64,000 bases of DNA, taken from Hyphomicrobiales bacterium (GTDB lineage: Bacteria; Pseudomonadota; Alphaproteobacteria; Rhizobiales; Beijerinckiaceae). Positions 55,744 through 64,000 of this stretch are shown here, piece by piece. The stretch covers positions 208,282 through 272,281 of the forward strand of contig UCLR01000045.1 in NCBI GenBank assembly GCA_900473415.1. The letters run 5' to 3'. The notes beneath the pieces were generated by a model. The model was given only the letters and a program-made list of their open reading frames with translations, was not told where the DNA came from and ran no database searches. Position numbers and translations under genes: made by a program. Within the stretch, counting starts at the first letter, position 1. Each line of letters starts with the position of its first letter.

Positions 55744-57009
55744 ATGCGTCGTATCGTTGTTACAGGCCTCGGCGTGGTCTCGCCGCTGGGCTGCGGAACC
55801 GAAACGGCCTGGGCCCGGCTTTTGGCTGGCCGGTCGGGTCTGAGCCGGCTGCCGGATACCATCGCCGAAAACTTGCCTGCCAAGATCGCCGGCAGAGTGC
55901 TCGCGAAAGCCGAGGACGATGAAGCTGGCTTCGATCCCGACCGCGTCATCACGCCGAAGGATCAGCGCAAGATGGATCGCTTCATCCAGTTCGCGCTGGT
56001 CGCTGCTCAGGAGGCGCTGGAGCAGGCGAACTGGCACCCGCAGAGCGAAGACGAGCAAGCGCGGACGGCGACGGTGATCGCCTCCGGCATCGGCGGCTTT
56101 CCAGCCATTGCGGAAGCGGTGCGGACAAGCGATGAGCGTGGCGTCCGTCGTCTCTCCCCCTTCACGATCCCGTCCTTCCTCGTCAACCTGGCGGCGGGCC
56201 ATATCTCGATCGAGCATGGCTTCAAGGGGCCGATCGGTGCGCCGGTCACGGCCTGCGCGGCCGGCGTGCAGGCGATCGGCGATGCGGCGCGGCTGATCCG
56301 GGCCGGCGAGGCCGATATCGCGCTCTGCGGCGGCGCCGAGGCCTGCATCGATCTCGTCGCGCTCGGTGGATTCGCTGCGGCGCGTGCCCTGTCCACGAGC
56401 TTCAACGAGACGCCTGAGCAGGCCTCGCGTCCCTTCGACCGGGATCGCGACGGCTTCGTGATGGGCGAGGGGGCGGGACTGCTCGTGATCGAGACGCTAG
56501 AGCATGCGCAGGCGCGCGGGGCGAAACCGATCGCGGAACTCGTCGGCTATGGCACGAGCGCCGATGCCTATCACATCACAGCCGGGCCGGAGGATGGCTC
56601 GGGCGCGCGGCGCGCGATGGAGGCAGCGCTGAAGCAGGCCGGACTTTCGCCCACGGATATCGGTCACCTCAACGCCCATTCGACGTCGACGCCGGTTGGG
56701 GACCGTGGGGAGCTCGCCGCGATCAAGGCCCTGTTCGGAGTGGAGGGCGGGATCGCGATCAGCGCGACCAAGGCCTCGACCGGCCATCTGCTCGGCGCTG
56801 CGGGTGGGCTCGAGGCGATCTTCACCGTGCTGGCCTTGCGCGACCAGATCGCGCCGCCGACGCTCAACTTGACCAATCCCGACGAGGCGGCCACCGGTCT
56901 CAACCTTGTCGGCCCCGAGAAGCGAGCGCTGGCGACCGACTATGCCATCTCTAATGGCTTCGGATTCGGTGGCGTGAATGCCAGCGCGGTGTTTAGGCGC
57001 TGGGGCTAA
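55744..57009 (+). CDS. Beta-ketoacyl-ACP synthase II (FabF-like)
   Basis: A 421-residue condensing enzyme for fatty acid elongation. The catalytic triad is Cys171 (GAPVTACAAGVQAIG), His312 (NAHSTSTPVGD) and His348 (ATKASTGHLLGAAGG). RPFDRDRDGFVMGEGAGLLV is also typical. Its position behind an HxlR regulator, away from fabG-acpP, suggests a second paralogue with a special role rather than the housekeeping copy. Substrate chain length cannot be read from sequence. Confidence 0.92.
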   Translation: MRRIVVTGLGVVSPLGCGTETAWARLLAGRSGLSRLPDTIAENLPAKIAGRVLAKAEDDEAGFDPDRVITPKDQRKMDRFIQFALVAAQEALEQANWHPQSEDEQARTATVIASGIGGFPAIAEAVRTSDERGVRRLSPFTIPSFLVNLAAGHISIEHGFKGPIGAPVTACAAGVQAIGDAARLIRAGEADIALCGGAEACIDLVALGGFAAARALSTSFNETPEQASRPFDRDRDGFVMGEGAGLLVIETLEHAQARGAKPIAELVGYGTSADAYHITAGPEDGSGARRAMEAALKQAGLSPTDIGHLNAHSTSTPVGDRGELAAIKALFGVEGGIAISATKASTGHLLGAAGGLEAIFTVLALRDQIAPPTLNLTNPDEAATGLNLVGPEKRALATDYAISNGFGFGGVNASAVFRRWG

Positions 57010-57063
57010 CCCTCGGCGTGCTCGCGGCGTCTTGCCCGCGGCGCGGCCGTCAATTTCAGTGGC

Positions 57064-58515
57064 CTAGCCTGCGAAATAGGTGTCCCACATCAGATTTCGG
57101 AACAGCAATCCCGGGTCGTAGTGCGCCTTGCGCTGCAGAAAGCGATTGAGATTGGGATACTGGCTTTCGAGCTGGTCGCGGCGCGCATGCAGGCGATAGG
57201 GCAGGTAGAAGCTACCGCCCAGTGAGCCGACGAGGTCGATCAGCGCTTCGCTGAGGCGCAGCATGTCGGCTTCGCCCTCGGCGGAGATCTCCTGCGAGAA
57301 GGACATCACTGCGGCGATGCGGTTGGCCGGGGCGTAGCTCAGTACGCTGGTCTCGTCCTTTAGGACATAGCGCAGCGTGACATTCAGGAAATCGGCCTGC
57401 GCTTTCGGTATCAGCGCACGACAGCCCGCGATGAACTCGCCGAAGCGCTCGGGCGCGACGAAATATTCGTGCAGGATATCGGTCCGGTAGCGGTCGTTAC
57501 CGGCGAGGTTGGCCACCGGCTCGTTCATCAGCATGTTGCGCGTCGCCGGCTCCAACGACAGGCTGGGAGCGAGGACGGTCTCGGCGAACCAACGGGCCCG
57601 CTTGGCCGTCTCCGAGCCGATCTGGGCGCGATAGACCTGACGGGTCAGACCCGAGAGCGGGCCGCTGCGAATAGCGGCCGGCAACCCGGCAGCGGGTGTC
57701 GGCTGGGCGTGGTACGTAACCAGCAGAGCCTCGCTCAGGAAATCGCGCTTCTCGACGTTCAGCCGCCCGTAGATCATGCGCAGCGACGGATCGTTTTCGA
57801 CTGCCGCTACAAAGCGGCCGGCAAATGCCGCCGTGGGCAGGACGTCGAAGCGTGGCGCGAGCAGCAGGTTCTCCACCATGTCGAGCTCGAGATCGAGGAC
57901 GATGCCGAAAAGCCCGTAACCACCCATGGCGAGAGCGAAGAGCTCGGGGTTTTCGACGCGCGAGCAGGTCAGGATCGAGCCGTCTGCCAACATGAGGCGC
58001 AGCGAGCGTACCGTCGCGCCACATGGACCATAGGGCGCCGGCCAACCATGGGCATTGACGCTGAACGTCGCGCCGATGCCGAAATCGCTGTTCGACTGCA
58101 TGACGACAGGCGAGAAGCCCTGCTTGTCGAGATGGGCGATCGCCTGAAACCAGCGCGTGCCGGCGTGAACGCGATAGGTTCTGGCGGATCGATCCAACTC
58201 ACAGCGGTTGATTTCGAAGGTCATGGCGGTGCCGTTGCGCGGCAGGCTCTGACCACCCATCGAATGCCGTGCCGCTCCCACGCAGACCGGCCGCTTTGCC
58301 TCCGACGCGTCCTTCAGTTCGCGGCGAAGGCGCGCGATGAACTCTGCCTCGGGCTCGGCCTTCGTCACCCAATGGCTGAAGACCGGAACGGTGTTCAGGC
58401 GGCTGGCATCGTTGAGCACCTGCCGCGCCCGCGCCTTCGACGACCTCGGCAGCACAGCTGAGGCGATCCCGGCCGCTCCGCCGGACAGGAAGGCTCTGCG
58501 GGTCGGACGCGACAT
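57064..58515 (-). CDS. Tat-exported FAD-dependent oxidoreductase (VAO/GLO-like)
   Basis: A 483-residue flavoprotein with a Tat signal (PTRRAFLSGGAAGIASAVLP, RR at 6-7). The FAD-binding PCMH domain has VCVGAARHSMGGQSLPRNG and GIGATFSVNAHGWPAPYGP, and RSLRLMLADGSILTCSRVEN follows. It resembles sugar-lactone or gulonolactone oxidase relatives. The C-terminal domain ends in RKAHYDPGLLFRNLMW, typical of this group. The substrate is unknown. It converges on fabF and lies 25 bases after pccB on the same strand. Confidence 0.85.
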   Translation of the reverse strand: MSRPTRRAFLSGGAAGIASAVLPRSSKARARQVLNDASRLNTVPVFSHWVTKAEPEAEFIARLRRELKDASEAKRPVCVGAARHSMGGQSLPRNGTAMTFEINRCELDRSARTYRVHAGTRWFQAIAHLDKQGFSPVVMQSNSDFGIGATFSVNAHGWPAPYGPCGATVRSLRLMLADGSILTCSRVENPELFALAMGGYGLFGIVLDLELDMVENLLLAPRFDVLPTAAFAGRFVAAVENDPSLRMIYGRLNVEKRDFLSEALLVTYHAQPTPAAGLPAAIRSGPLSGLTRQVYRAQIGSETAKRARWFAETVLAPSLSLEPATRNMLMNEPVANLAGNDRYRTDILHEYFVAPERFGEFIAGCRALIPKAQADFLNVTLRYVLKDETSVLSYAPANRIAAVMSFSQEISAEGEADMLRLSEALIDLVGSLGGSFYLPYRLHARRDQLESQYPNLNRFLQRKAHYDPGLLFRNLMWDTYFAG

Positions 58516-58540
58516 CGGGAGCTCCGGCGCGCGCTCCGGA

Positions 58541-60070
58541 TCAGAGCGGAATGTTGTCGTGCTTGCGCCAGGGCCGCTCGACCGACTTCGTGCGCAGCAT
58601 CGCCAGTGCCCGAGCGATGCGGCGGCGGGTCGAGTGGGGCATGATCACCTCGTCGATATAGCCGCGCTCGGCCGCGACGAAGGGGCTCATGAAGCGGTCT
58701 TCATATTCCTTGGTCTGGCGGGCGATGGTCTCGGCATCGCCGCCGCGGAAGATGATCTCGACCGCGCCCTTGGCGCCCATCACCGCGATCTGCGCGGAGG
58801 GCCAGGCATAGTTCACGTCGGCGCCGACATGCTTCGAGGCCATGACGTCATAGGCGCCGCCGAAGGCCTTGCGCGTGATGATGGTGACCAGCGGCACGGT
58901 GCATTCCGAATAGGCGAAGAGCAGCTTGGCGCCGTGCTTGATCAAGCCGCCATATTCCTGCGCCGTGCCCGGCAGGAAGCCCGGCACGTCGACGAAGGTC
59001 ACAATCGGAATCTCGAAGGCGTCGCAGTAGCGCACGAAGCGGGCGGCCTTGCGGGAGGCGTCCGAGTCGAGCACGCCGGCCAGCACCATCGGCTGGTTGG
59101 CGACGATGCCGACGGTGCGGCCCTCTATGCGGCCGAAGCCGGTGACGATATTGCCGGCGTAAGCGGCCTGGATCTCGAAGAAGTCGCCCTCGTCGACCGT
59201 CTTCAGGATCAATTCCTTGATGTCGTAGGGCTTGTTCGGATTGTCGGGGACGAGCGTGTCGAGGCTCATGTCGACCCGGTCCGGCACGTCGAATGACGGC
59301 CATTCCGGCACGCCGACCGTGTTGTTGGCCGGCAGGAAGTCGAGCAGACGGCGCACCTGCAACAGCGCCTCGACATCGTTCTCGAAGGAGCCGTCCGCCA
59401 CCGAGGACTTGGTCGTGTGGACCTTGGCGCCGCCGAGCTCTTCGGAGGTGACGGTCTCGTTGGTGACGGTCTTCACCACCTCCGGGCCGGTGACGAACAT
59501 GTAGCTCGTGTCGCGGACCATGAAGATGAAATCGGTCATCGCCGGGGAGTAGACGTCGCCGCCGGCGCAGGGGCCCATGATCACCGAGATCTGCGGGATG
59601 ACGCCGGAGGCTGCGACGTTGCGCTTGAAGACCTCGCCATAACCGCCCAGCGCCGCGACGCCCTCCTGGATGCGAGCGCCGCCGGCATCGAACAGGCCGA
59701 CGATCGGCGCGCGCATCTTCAGCGCCATGTCCTGGATCTTGATGATCTTCTGCGCGTGGGTCTCGGAGAGCGAGCCGCCGAAAACGGTGAAGTCCTTGGA
59801 GAAGACGAAGACGGTGCGGCCATTGACCGTGCCCCAGCCGGTGACGACGCCGTCGCCGGGGATCTTCTCGGCCTTTTCCATGCCGAAATCGACGCAGCGA
59901 TGCTGCACGAACATGTCGAACTCTTCGAAGGAGTCCTTGTCGAGCAGGAGCTCGATGCGCTCGCGGGCCGTCAGCTTGCCGCGCTTGTGCTGCGCCTCGA
60001 TGCGCCGCTCGCCGCCGCCCTTCCGGGCGCCGTCGCGGCGGGTTTCGAGCTGTTCGAGAATGTCCTTCAT
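58541..60070 (-). CDS. pccB: Propionyl-CoA carboxylase beta subunit
   Basis: Carboxyltransferase subunit of 509 residues that moves CO2 from biotin to propionyl-CoA (and related acyl-CoA), feeding propionate into methylmalonyl-CoA. Marks are [60 protein letters not shown] and the C-terminal [15 protein letters not shown]. The alpha subunit is not in the window. DUF1801 and ATP12 genes stand upstream on the same strand. Confidence 0.95.
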   Translation of the reverse strand: MKDILEQLETRRDGARKGGGERRIEAQHKRGKLTARERIELLLDKDSFEEFDMFVQHRCVDFGMEKAEKIPGDGVVTGWGTVNGRTVFVFSKDFTVFGGSLSETHAQKIIKIQDMALKMRAPIVGLFDAGGARIQEGVAALGGYGEVFKRNVAASGVIPQISVIMGPCAGGDVYSPAMTDFIFMVRDTSYMFVTGPEVVKTVTNETVTSEELGGAKVHTTKSSVADGSFENDVEALLQVRRLLDFLPANNTVGVPEWPSFDVPDRVDMSLDTLVPDNPNKPYDIKELILKTVDEGDFFEIQAAYAGNIVTGFGRIEGRTVGIVANQPMVLAGVLDSDASRKAARFVRYCDAFEIPIVTFVDVPGFLPGTAQEYGGLIKHGAKLLFAYSECTVPLVTIITRKAFGGAYDVMASKHVGADVNYAWPSAQIAVMGAKGAVEIIFRGGDAETIARQTKEYEDRFMSPFVAAERGYIDEVIMPHSTRRRIARALAMLRTKSVERPWRKHDNIPL

Positions 60071-60165
60071 GGCGGCAGGCTCCGGACCGGAAAACGTCTC
60101 AGAGCCGGCTTAAGCGGCGGGGCGCTTCAAGTCCATTACGACGTTTGCGGAAGCCGGAACCGCAA

Positions 60166-60552
60166 TCATGCGGATGGTGCGGCCGGGTTACCCAGTTCGG
60201 CATTCAGGCGAACGGCCTGCTGCACCAGCGCCGTCACGATTTGCGGGTCGATGACATCGCCTTCACGCAACTCGCAGGTCGCCAGCTCATATTTGCCGCC
60301 GGGCTTCAGGCGAGGCGCGATTTCACGCAGCCGCTTGCCACGCCAGAAGCCGAAGAGCACGCGCTTTTCCTCGGCACGGATCAGCAGCACCGGCCCGTTC
60401 GAGAAGTAGACGAGATGGGTCCATTTGATTCGCTCGTCCAGCGGGGCCGCGGCCTGTACGGCCCGTCGCAGCTGCTCGACGAGCTTGCGCTGCCAGCCCG
60501 TCAGGGCCTCGACGTAGGCATCGGGAGATGTCGCCGCCGGCCCCATAGCCAT
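60166..60552 (-). CDS. DUF1801 (YdhG-like) protein
   Basis: A 128-residue cytoplasmic protein with the DUF1801 fold, related to iron-sulfur/frataxin-fold-like YdhG proteins. Marks are LVEQLRRAVQAAAPLDERIK, WTHLVYFSNGPVLLIRAEEK and RVLFGFWRGKRL. Function is unknown. It is 5 bases after the ATP12 gene, so they are cotranscribed. Confidence 0.85.
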   Translation of the reverse strand: MAMGPAATSPDAYVEALTGWQRKLVEQLRRAVQAAAPLDERIKWTHLVYFSNGPVLLIRAEEKRVLFGFWRGKRLREIAPRLKPGGKYELATCELREGDVIDPQIVTALVQQAVRLNAELGNPAAPSA

Positions 60553-60557
60553 CGGAT

Positions 60558-61346
60558 CTATCCGTTCATCAGCAACAGCACGGCGGCGTCGAATTCCCGC
60601 CTGCGAATGGCACGGCGCTCGGCCGCTTCCTCGTCCTGGCCCCAGACCTCGATCTGGTAGTCCTCGTCGAGATGGGCGGCCTGCCAGGCGGTTTCGGCGT
60701 CGATAGCGCGATCGGTCAGCGCCAGCATGATGATGGTCGAGCCGGTGAGCGTCATGACGTTGTGGGCGCCGGCGAGCGCAAGCGGGGCGGGGATGGCCTC
60801 GACCCTACGGGCGACGGCGGCGAGAAGGTCGTCCGACTGTTGGGCGAAGACGACGCCTTCCGCCAGCACGAAGCGGGCGCCGATGCGCGCCTCGACACCG
60901 TTCAGGATCGGCTGCCAGACATCATTCTGGCGCGCGACCAGGGCCTCGGGCTCGCCGGCGCGATAGCAGAGCGCGTCGGAGCCGGCATAACGGACGATCT
61001 CGGCGCGCACGGCCTCCTGCTGGTCCGCGACGCCGTCCAGCGCCGAATTGACGAGCCGGGTGATCGGCATGCGGGCCGGGTCGATGCGCTCGACCTGGGC
61101 GTCCCATTCGGCGGCGAGAGCATCTGCGACCCGGCGCGAGCCGATGGCGAGGGGCTTGCGCGCGGGGGTGCGGGCCGTCCTGCCGTCGAGCGCGACATGG
61201 AAGAGACCGTCGCGTTCCAGCACGCCTGCTTCCTTGTAGAAGCGGGCCGGTAGGGGATTGCGCATCGCCTGCTGGGCAGCGGCGACGGGATCGGGCTGGC
61301 GCTGGCCCTCGGCGCCGAAGCGGGCCAGGAAATCATCGGTGGACAT
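60558..61346 (-). CDS. ATP12-family F1-ATPase assembly chaperone
   Basis: A 262-residue protein homologous to mitochondrial ATP12, which helps to assemble the F1 alpha subunit. Marks are RFYKEAGVLERDGLFHVALD, TPARKPLAIGSRRVADALAA, EWDAQVERIDPARMPITRLV and LDEDYQIEVWGQDEEA. Found mainly in alphaproteobacteria and mitochondria. The ATG at 61346 gives MSTDDFLARFG; six more codons upstream are possible. Confidence 0.92.
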   Translation of the reverse strand: MSTDDFLARFGAEGQRQPDPVAAAQQAMRNPLPARFYKEAGVLERDGLFHVALDGRTARTPARKPLAIGSRRVADALAAEWDAQVERIDPARMPITRLVNSALDGVADQQEAVRAEIVRYAGSDALCYRAGEPEALVARQNDVWQPILNGVEARIGARFVLAEGVVFAQQSDDLLAAVARRVEAIPAPLALAGAHNVMTLTGSTIIMLALTDRAIDAETAWQAAHLDEDYQIEVWGQDEEAAERRAIRRREFDAAVLLLMNG

Positions 61347-61399
61347 GGGCCTGCGATAACGCATCCGGCCGAGCGAGGAAATGCCGAAGCGTGGGCTGC

Positions 61400-62398
61400 T
61401 CAGCCCCCGAAACGGTCCCGCCAGGCCGGCAGCGCGTTCGGGAATGGCAGGGCCTTCGCTGCATGGACGCCGCGTGCCACGGCTCGCGCCAGCACGTCGG
61501 CCGCCGTGGCGCAGAGCTCGGTCAGGGCGTAGGCGTCGGAAGGAGCGCCGCTATAGCCCGTCGCCGCGGCGAAGACGATGTCGCCGTCGAGCGGGGCATG
61601 TGCCGGGCGCAAAGCGCGGGCGAGGCCGTCATGGGCGGCGAGCGCGAGCCGGCGGGCTTGCGGCTTGGTCAGCGCCGCATCGGTGGCGACGAGCGCGATG
61701 GTGGTGTTCTGGCCAGTGCCGCCCTTGAAGCGCAGGGCGGTGTCCTCGGGCGTGATGGCTGCCGGCCAACCGAGGCCGCCGAACTCGCCCTCATGCTCAT
61801 AGGGGGCCGCCCAGAAATGCGGGCCGGTGCCGATGGTCGCGCTCCCGACCGCGTTGACCGCGACGAGGGCGCCGACGACCTGTCCCGTTGCAGCCCTGGC
61901 GCTCGCGGAGCCGATGCCGCCCTTGAGCCGTGCCGTGGTCGCGCCGTAGCCGGCGCCAGCCGTGCCGAGCGCGAAGCTTGTGGAGGCTGCGGCTGCAGCC
62001 TGTGCGCCCAGCTCGCGATAGGGCGTCTCGCCCTCGCCGCGCGCCCAGGGCTTCTCGCCGCCATTGCCGAGATCGAACAGGATGGCCTGCGGCACGATCG
62101 GCACGCGGAAGGGGCCGACCGGGAAGCCTCGGCCCTGGCTCGCGAGCCAGCGCATCACACCATCGGCCGCGCCTAAGCCCCAGGCGGAGCCGCCGGAGAG
62201 CACGATCGCGTCGACATGCTCGACGGTCATCTCGGGCAGGAGAAGGGCGGTCTCGCGGCTGCCCGGCGCGCCGCCGAGCACGGCGGCGGAGGCGATGGTC
62301 GGGCGCTCGAAGATTGCAGCGGTCACGCCGGTCGCTGCCGTTGCGTCATCTGCGTGGCCGACGCGAACGCCGCGGACATCGGTGATGAGGTTGAGCAT
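61400..62398 (-). CDS. P1-family peptidase (DmpA/L-aminopeptidase-like)
   Basis: A 332-residue autoprocessing N-terminal nucleophile hydrolase. The predicted cleavage is before Thr232 in GGTGQNTTIALVATDAALTK, which would free Thr as nucleophile; most characterised members use Ser, others Thr. VRVGHADDATAATGVTAAIF and LSGGSAWGLGAADGVMRWLA are family marks. It may act on beta-amino acid or D-amino acid peptides. It is 53 bases upstream of the ATP12 gene on the same strand. Confidence 0.92.
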   Translation of the reverse strand: MLNLITDVRGVRVGHADDATAATGVTAAIFERPTIASAAVLGGAPGSRETALLLPEMTVEHVDAIVLSGGSAWGLGAADGVMRWLASQGRGFPVGPFRVPIVPQAILFDLGNGGEKPWARGEGETPYRELGAQAAAAASTSFALGTAGAGYGATTARLKGGIGSASARAATGQVVGALVAVNAVGSATIGTGPHFWAAPYEHEGEFGGLGWPAAITPEDTALRFKGGTGQNTTIALVATDAALTKPQARRLALAAHDGLARALRPAHAPLDGDIVFAAATGYSGAPSDAYALTELCATAADVLARAVARGVHAAKALPFPNALPAWRDRFGG

Positions 62399-62574
62399 GG
62401 AGGGGCATCCGATGGCGAACCGAATCGCTAGGGTTCGCGTTGTCGCAACATTACGATCTTTTCATTTTGGGGCCATTGCCGGTTCAGGCACGCAAACCCA
62501 GACTGACCTCATCGCCTATCGGTTTCGAGACCCGCTGAGCGACTGACTGACCGGATTGCCCAAGGGAGATCCAC

Positions 62575-63183
62575 ATGAAACCCGTTACCGTTATTGCCGC
62601 TTCCGCGATCGCCATGCTGGCGGGCGGCTTCGCCCTGGCGCAGCCGCAGCCGATTCCGCCGGCAGGGGGCGCGCAGCAGACCCAGGAACAGACCCGCGAC
62701 CAGCGCCGCGAGGAATTTCGCCAGCGCCGGGCCGAGCGCGTGAAGGCGCGGATCGACGAGCGGCTTACCAAGCTACGTGCCGACCTGAAGCTGAAGCCCG
62801 AACAGACAGCCGCCTTCGACAAGGTCGAGGCCCTGATCCGTCAGCGCAGCGAGCAGCGTGGCGCCCGCGTTGCGGCAATGCGCGAACAGCGCGAGAGCCT
62901 GCGCCATGCCGACATGATGGAGCGGCTCGATGCCATGGCCAAATGGCAGGGCGAGCGGGCGGCCCAGGCGAAGGAGCTGGCCGATACGGTGCGTCCGCTC
63001 TGGTCGACGTTGGCCGACGAGCAGAAGACGGTGCTGCGCCGCGCGGTGCGCGAGGCGATGGCGGAAGGGCGCGAGCGCTTCCGCGAGATGCGCGCCTGGC
63101 GCGGCGGCTGGCAGCATGACGACGAGGACGGAGACCGCCGTGGCCGCCGTTGGCGGGACCGGAACGACGATCGCGACGAGTGA
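62575..63183 (+). CDS. Spy/CpxP-like periplasmic protein
   Basis: A 202-residue exported protein with a signal peptide (about 1-22, ending in FALA). The mature part is helical with the LTxxQ-type motif region KLRADLKLKPEQTAAFDKVE and a second one, LWSTLADEQKTVLRRAVREA. The C-terminus is very polar (RRGRRWRDRNDDRDE). Spy proteins are cage-like ATP-independent chaperones. It is divergent from the P1 peptidase gene, and a strong terminator follows. Confidence 0.85.
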   Translation: MKPVTVIAASAIAMLAGGFALAQPQPIPPAGGAQQTQEQTRDQRREEFRQRRAERVKARIDERLTKLRADLKLKPEQTAAFDKVEALIRQRSEQRGARVAAMREQRESLRHADMMERLDAMAKWQGERAAQAKELADTVRPLWSTLADEQKTVLRRAVREAMAEGRERFREMRAWRGGWQHDDEDGDRRGRRWRDRNDDRDE

Positions 63184-63492
63184 TCCCACCCCACTCGGGC
63201 GCTGACGAAGACGATCCGCATCGACGAACTCGCCCGGCATTTGCCGGGCTCTTTTTTTGGGAAGACGCCGCTCTTCGCGGGCGAATCGGGAGCCGGTCCG
63301 CATCAGGAAATTGCGGCGTGTGGCGCCGAGTCGAGCCGGGGGCGGGCTAGGGGTGGGCTCTTGCCTTGCTTTTGCCGGAATTGCTAACGCCCGGAAGATA
63401 AAAGGGATTTCGGCGTTCACCATATCCGTTCAGTTGCGATTTACGGCTGGCCGTTTACGCTTTGTCAGTAACTGCGATGCGAGAGGTCAGCC
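63184..63492. other. Gene-free 309-base region
   Basis: It holds the terminator at 63232-63258 and then about 230 bases without a convincing coding frame. The last part, with TTGCGATTTACGG and TTTACGCTTTGTCAGTAACT near 63434-63474, is less GC-rich and probably contains the promoter of the 50-codon gene. Confidence 0.55.
63232..63258 (+). terminator. Intrinsic terminator of the Spy-like gene
   Basis: GCCCGGC-ATTT-GCCGGGC followed by TCTTTTTTT, 48 bases after the stop. A textbook Rho-independent terminator. Confidence 0.93.
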
Positions 63493-63645
63493 ATGAAGCA
63501 GACGTGGTTAACATGGGTCATGCGGGCCTTCATCGGCTCCGTTTTCGTCCTGTGCCTCTTCGGGCCTTATGCGCTGTCGATCCTGATCGGCTGTCTCGGG
63601 CTCGGCTGCTACTACTTCCGCCATGAGGTCGGCTCGCATCTGTGA
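63493..63645 (+). CDS. 50-residue membrane protein, unknown function
   Basis: An ATG with GAGAGG 7 bases upstream opens a 50-codon frame. The middle is one long hydrophobic stretch (FIGSVFVLCLFGPYALSILI) followed by GCLGLGCYYFRHEVGSHL. It probably spans the membrane once or twice, with three Cys. I recognise no family. The strong terminator at 63666-63707 supports expression. Confidence 0.65.
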   Translation: MKQTWLTWVMRAFIGSVFVLCLFGPYALSILIGCLGLGCYYFRHEVGSHL

Positions 63646-63665
63646 GCCTGACGTCCAGCCATACG

Positions 63666-63707
63666 GATACGAAAAGGGCGGCTCGCGAAGGCCGCCCTTT
63701 TCGTATC
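63666..63707. terminator. Bidirectional intrinsic terminator
   Basis: A perfect 17-bp stem, GATACGAAAAGGGCGGC with GCCGCCCTTTTCGTATC, 8-nt loop. The AAAA/TTTT part serves both the 50-codon gene and the convergent partial gene. Confidence 0.9.
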
Positions 63708-63721
63708 AGCGGAAGGCCTGG

Positions 63722-64000
63722 TCAACGGCGCATGACGATCCAGCTGAAGAGCAGCATGGCGCAGAAGACGATGATCGAGCCGATGGCGGCGAGGGGTTCG
63801 CCGCTGGCCGGCGAGCCTGTGTGAATGAGCGCGACCCCGATCGTCATGATCACAGTCCCGATGATCCAGACGAAGACCTGGGCCCGGGCGAGGCGCGCTT
63901 TGTCGATGACCGGATGGGCCTCGTAGAACAGTCCGAAGAGGAAGAGCGAGACCCAGCCGAGCAGATTCAGATGGGCATGGGCCGGCATCGCCGCGTGGTC
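63722..64000 (-). CDS. Small membrane protein, 3' part (runs off right edge)
   Basis: The visible 92 codons encode three membrane helices after HAAMPAHAHLNLLGWVSLFL. The motif H-x-H-x-N-L-L-G-W is typical of a short membrane-protein family related to haem-copper oxidase subunit I, present in many alphaproteobacteria. The frame is open to the edge, with residues D-H-A-A before a Met, so the true start lies outside the window. Function is unknown. Confidence 0.75.
   Translation of the reverse strand, partial: DHAAMPAHAHLNLLGWVSLFLFGLFYEAHPVIDKARLARAQVFVWIIGTVIMTIGVALIHTGSPASGEPLAAIGSIIVFCAMLLFSWIVMRR

Overview
The window looks like a chromosomal segment of an alphaproteobacterium of the order Hyphomicrobiales (Rhizobiales), most like Bosea or a close relative. 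The reasons are the high GC content, the recA-alaS order, a GTTC-N7-GTTC type SOS box, a CckA/CtrA type cell-cycle kinase in the flagellar gene set, DUF6468 and MotE-like flagellar proteins, a mitochondrial-type NDUFS4-like subunit and an ATP12 assembly factor. The genus is an inference from gene content. No plasmid, integrase, transposase or CRISPR array is visible.

Layout. 1-6080: 5' part of alaS, recA with a clear LexA box, an MHS-type MFS transporter and a polytopic membrane protein. 6098-14655: flagellar export and rod genes, flgB-flgC-fliE-fliQ-fliR-flhB followed by cckA on the minus strand, and divergent fliO-fliP on the plus strand. A consensus CtrA box lies between the two units. 14772-24622: rnd, a small secreted protein, aspS, two small lipoproteins, a surface-glycan type cluster (GT2, acyltransferase-3, hexapeptide acetyltransferase, large periplasmic protein), a DUF192 protein, tRNA-Pro(TGG), an NDUFS4-like protein and tRNA-Arg(TCT). 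24623-25326 is gene-poor and holds a 54-codon basic small ORF. 25327-34157: a split MacAB-like exporter whose adaptor carries an unusual helical insert, small secreted proteins, a duplicated DUF3592 protein and a three-gene lipid A sugar-modification type operon (ArnT-like, ArnC-like, LAB_N). 34170-44856: a 1165-residue exported TPR protein, then the second flagellar block, fliL-fliM-DUF6468-motE (minus) and flgF-flgG-flgA-flgH (plus), again with a CtrA box in the divergent gap. 45000-50100 is less GC-rich and looks accessory: an L,D-transpeptidase, a secreted His/Cys protein, a 41-residue lipoprotein, a methyltransferase/hydrolase pair and an IclR regulator. 50263-64000: Na/Pi cotransporter, a DksA that keeps one of the four zinc cysteines, an SGNH-like/MBOAT acylation pair, HxlR-fabF, a Tat-exported FAD oxidase, pccB, a DUF1801 protein, ATP12, a P1 peptidase, a Spy-like protein, a 50-residue membrane protein and a truncated membrane protein at the right edge.

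How the genes work together. The dominant theme is motility under cell-cycle control. CckA feeds phosphate to CtrA, and both divergent flagellar control regions here carry TTAA-N7-TTAACC boxes oriented towards the minus-strand operons, one of which ends in cckA itself. A second theme is envelope modification: lipid A sugars, O-acylation, polysaccharide acetylation, L,D-transpeptidase and several small lipoproteins. I did not find a clear novel defence or mobile system. The best candidates for undescribed biology are the exported TPR giant beside the motor genes, the MacA-like adaptor with an inserted helical domain, the hydrolase/methyltransferase pair in the GC-poorer island, and several small ORFs and one possible small RNA in gaps.
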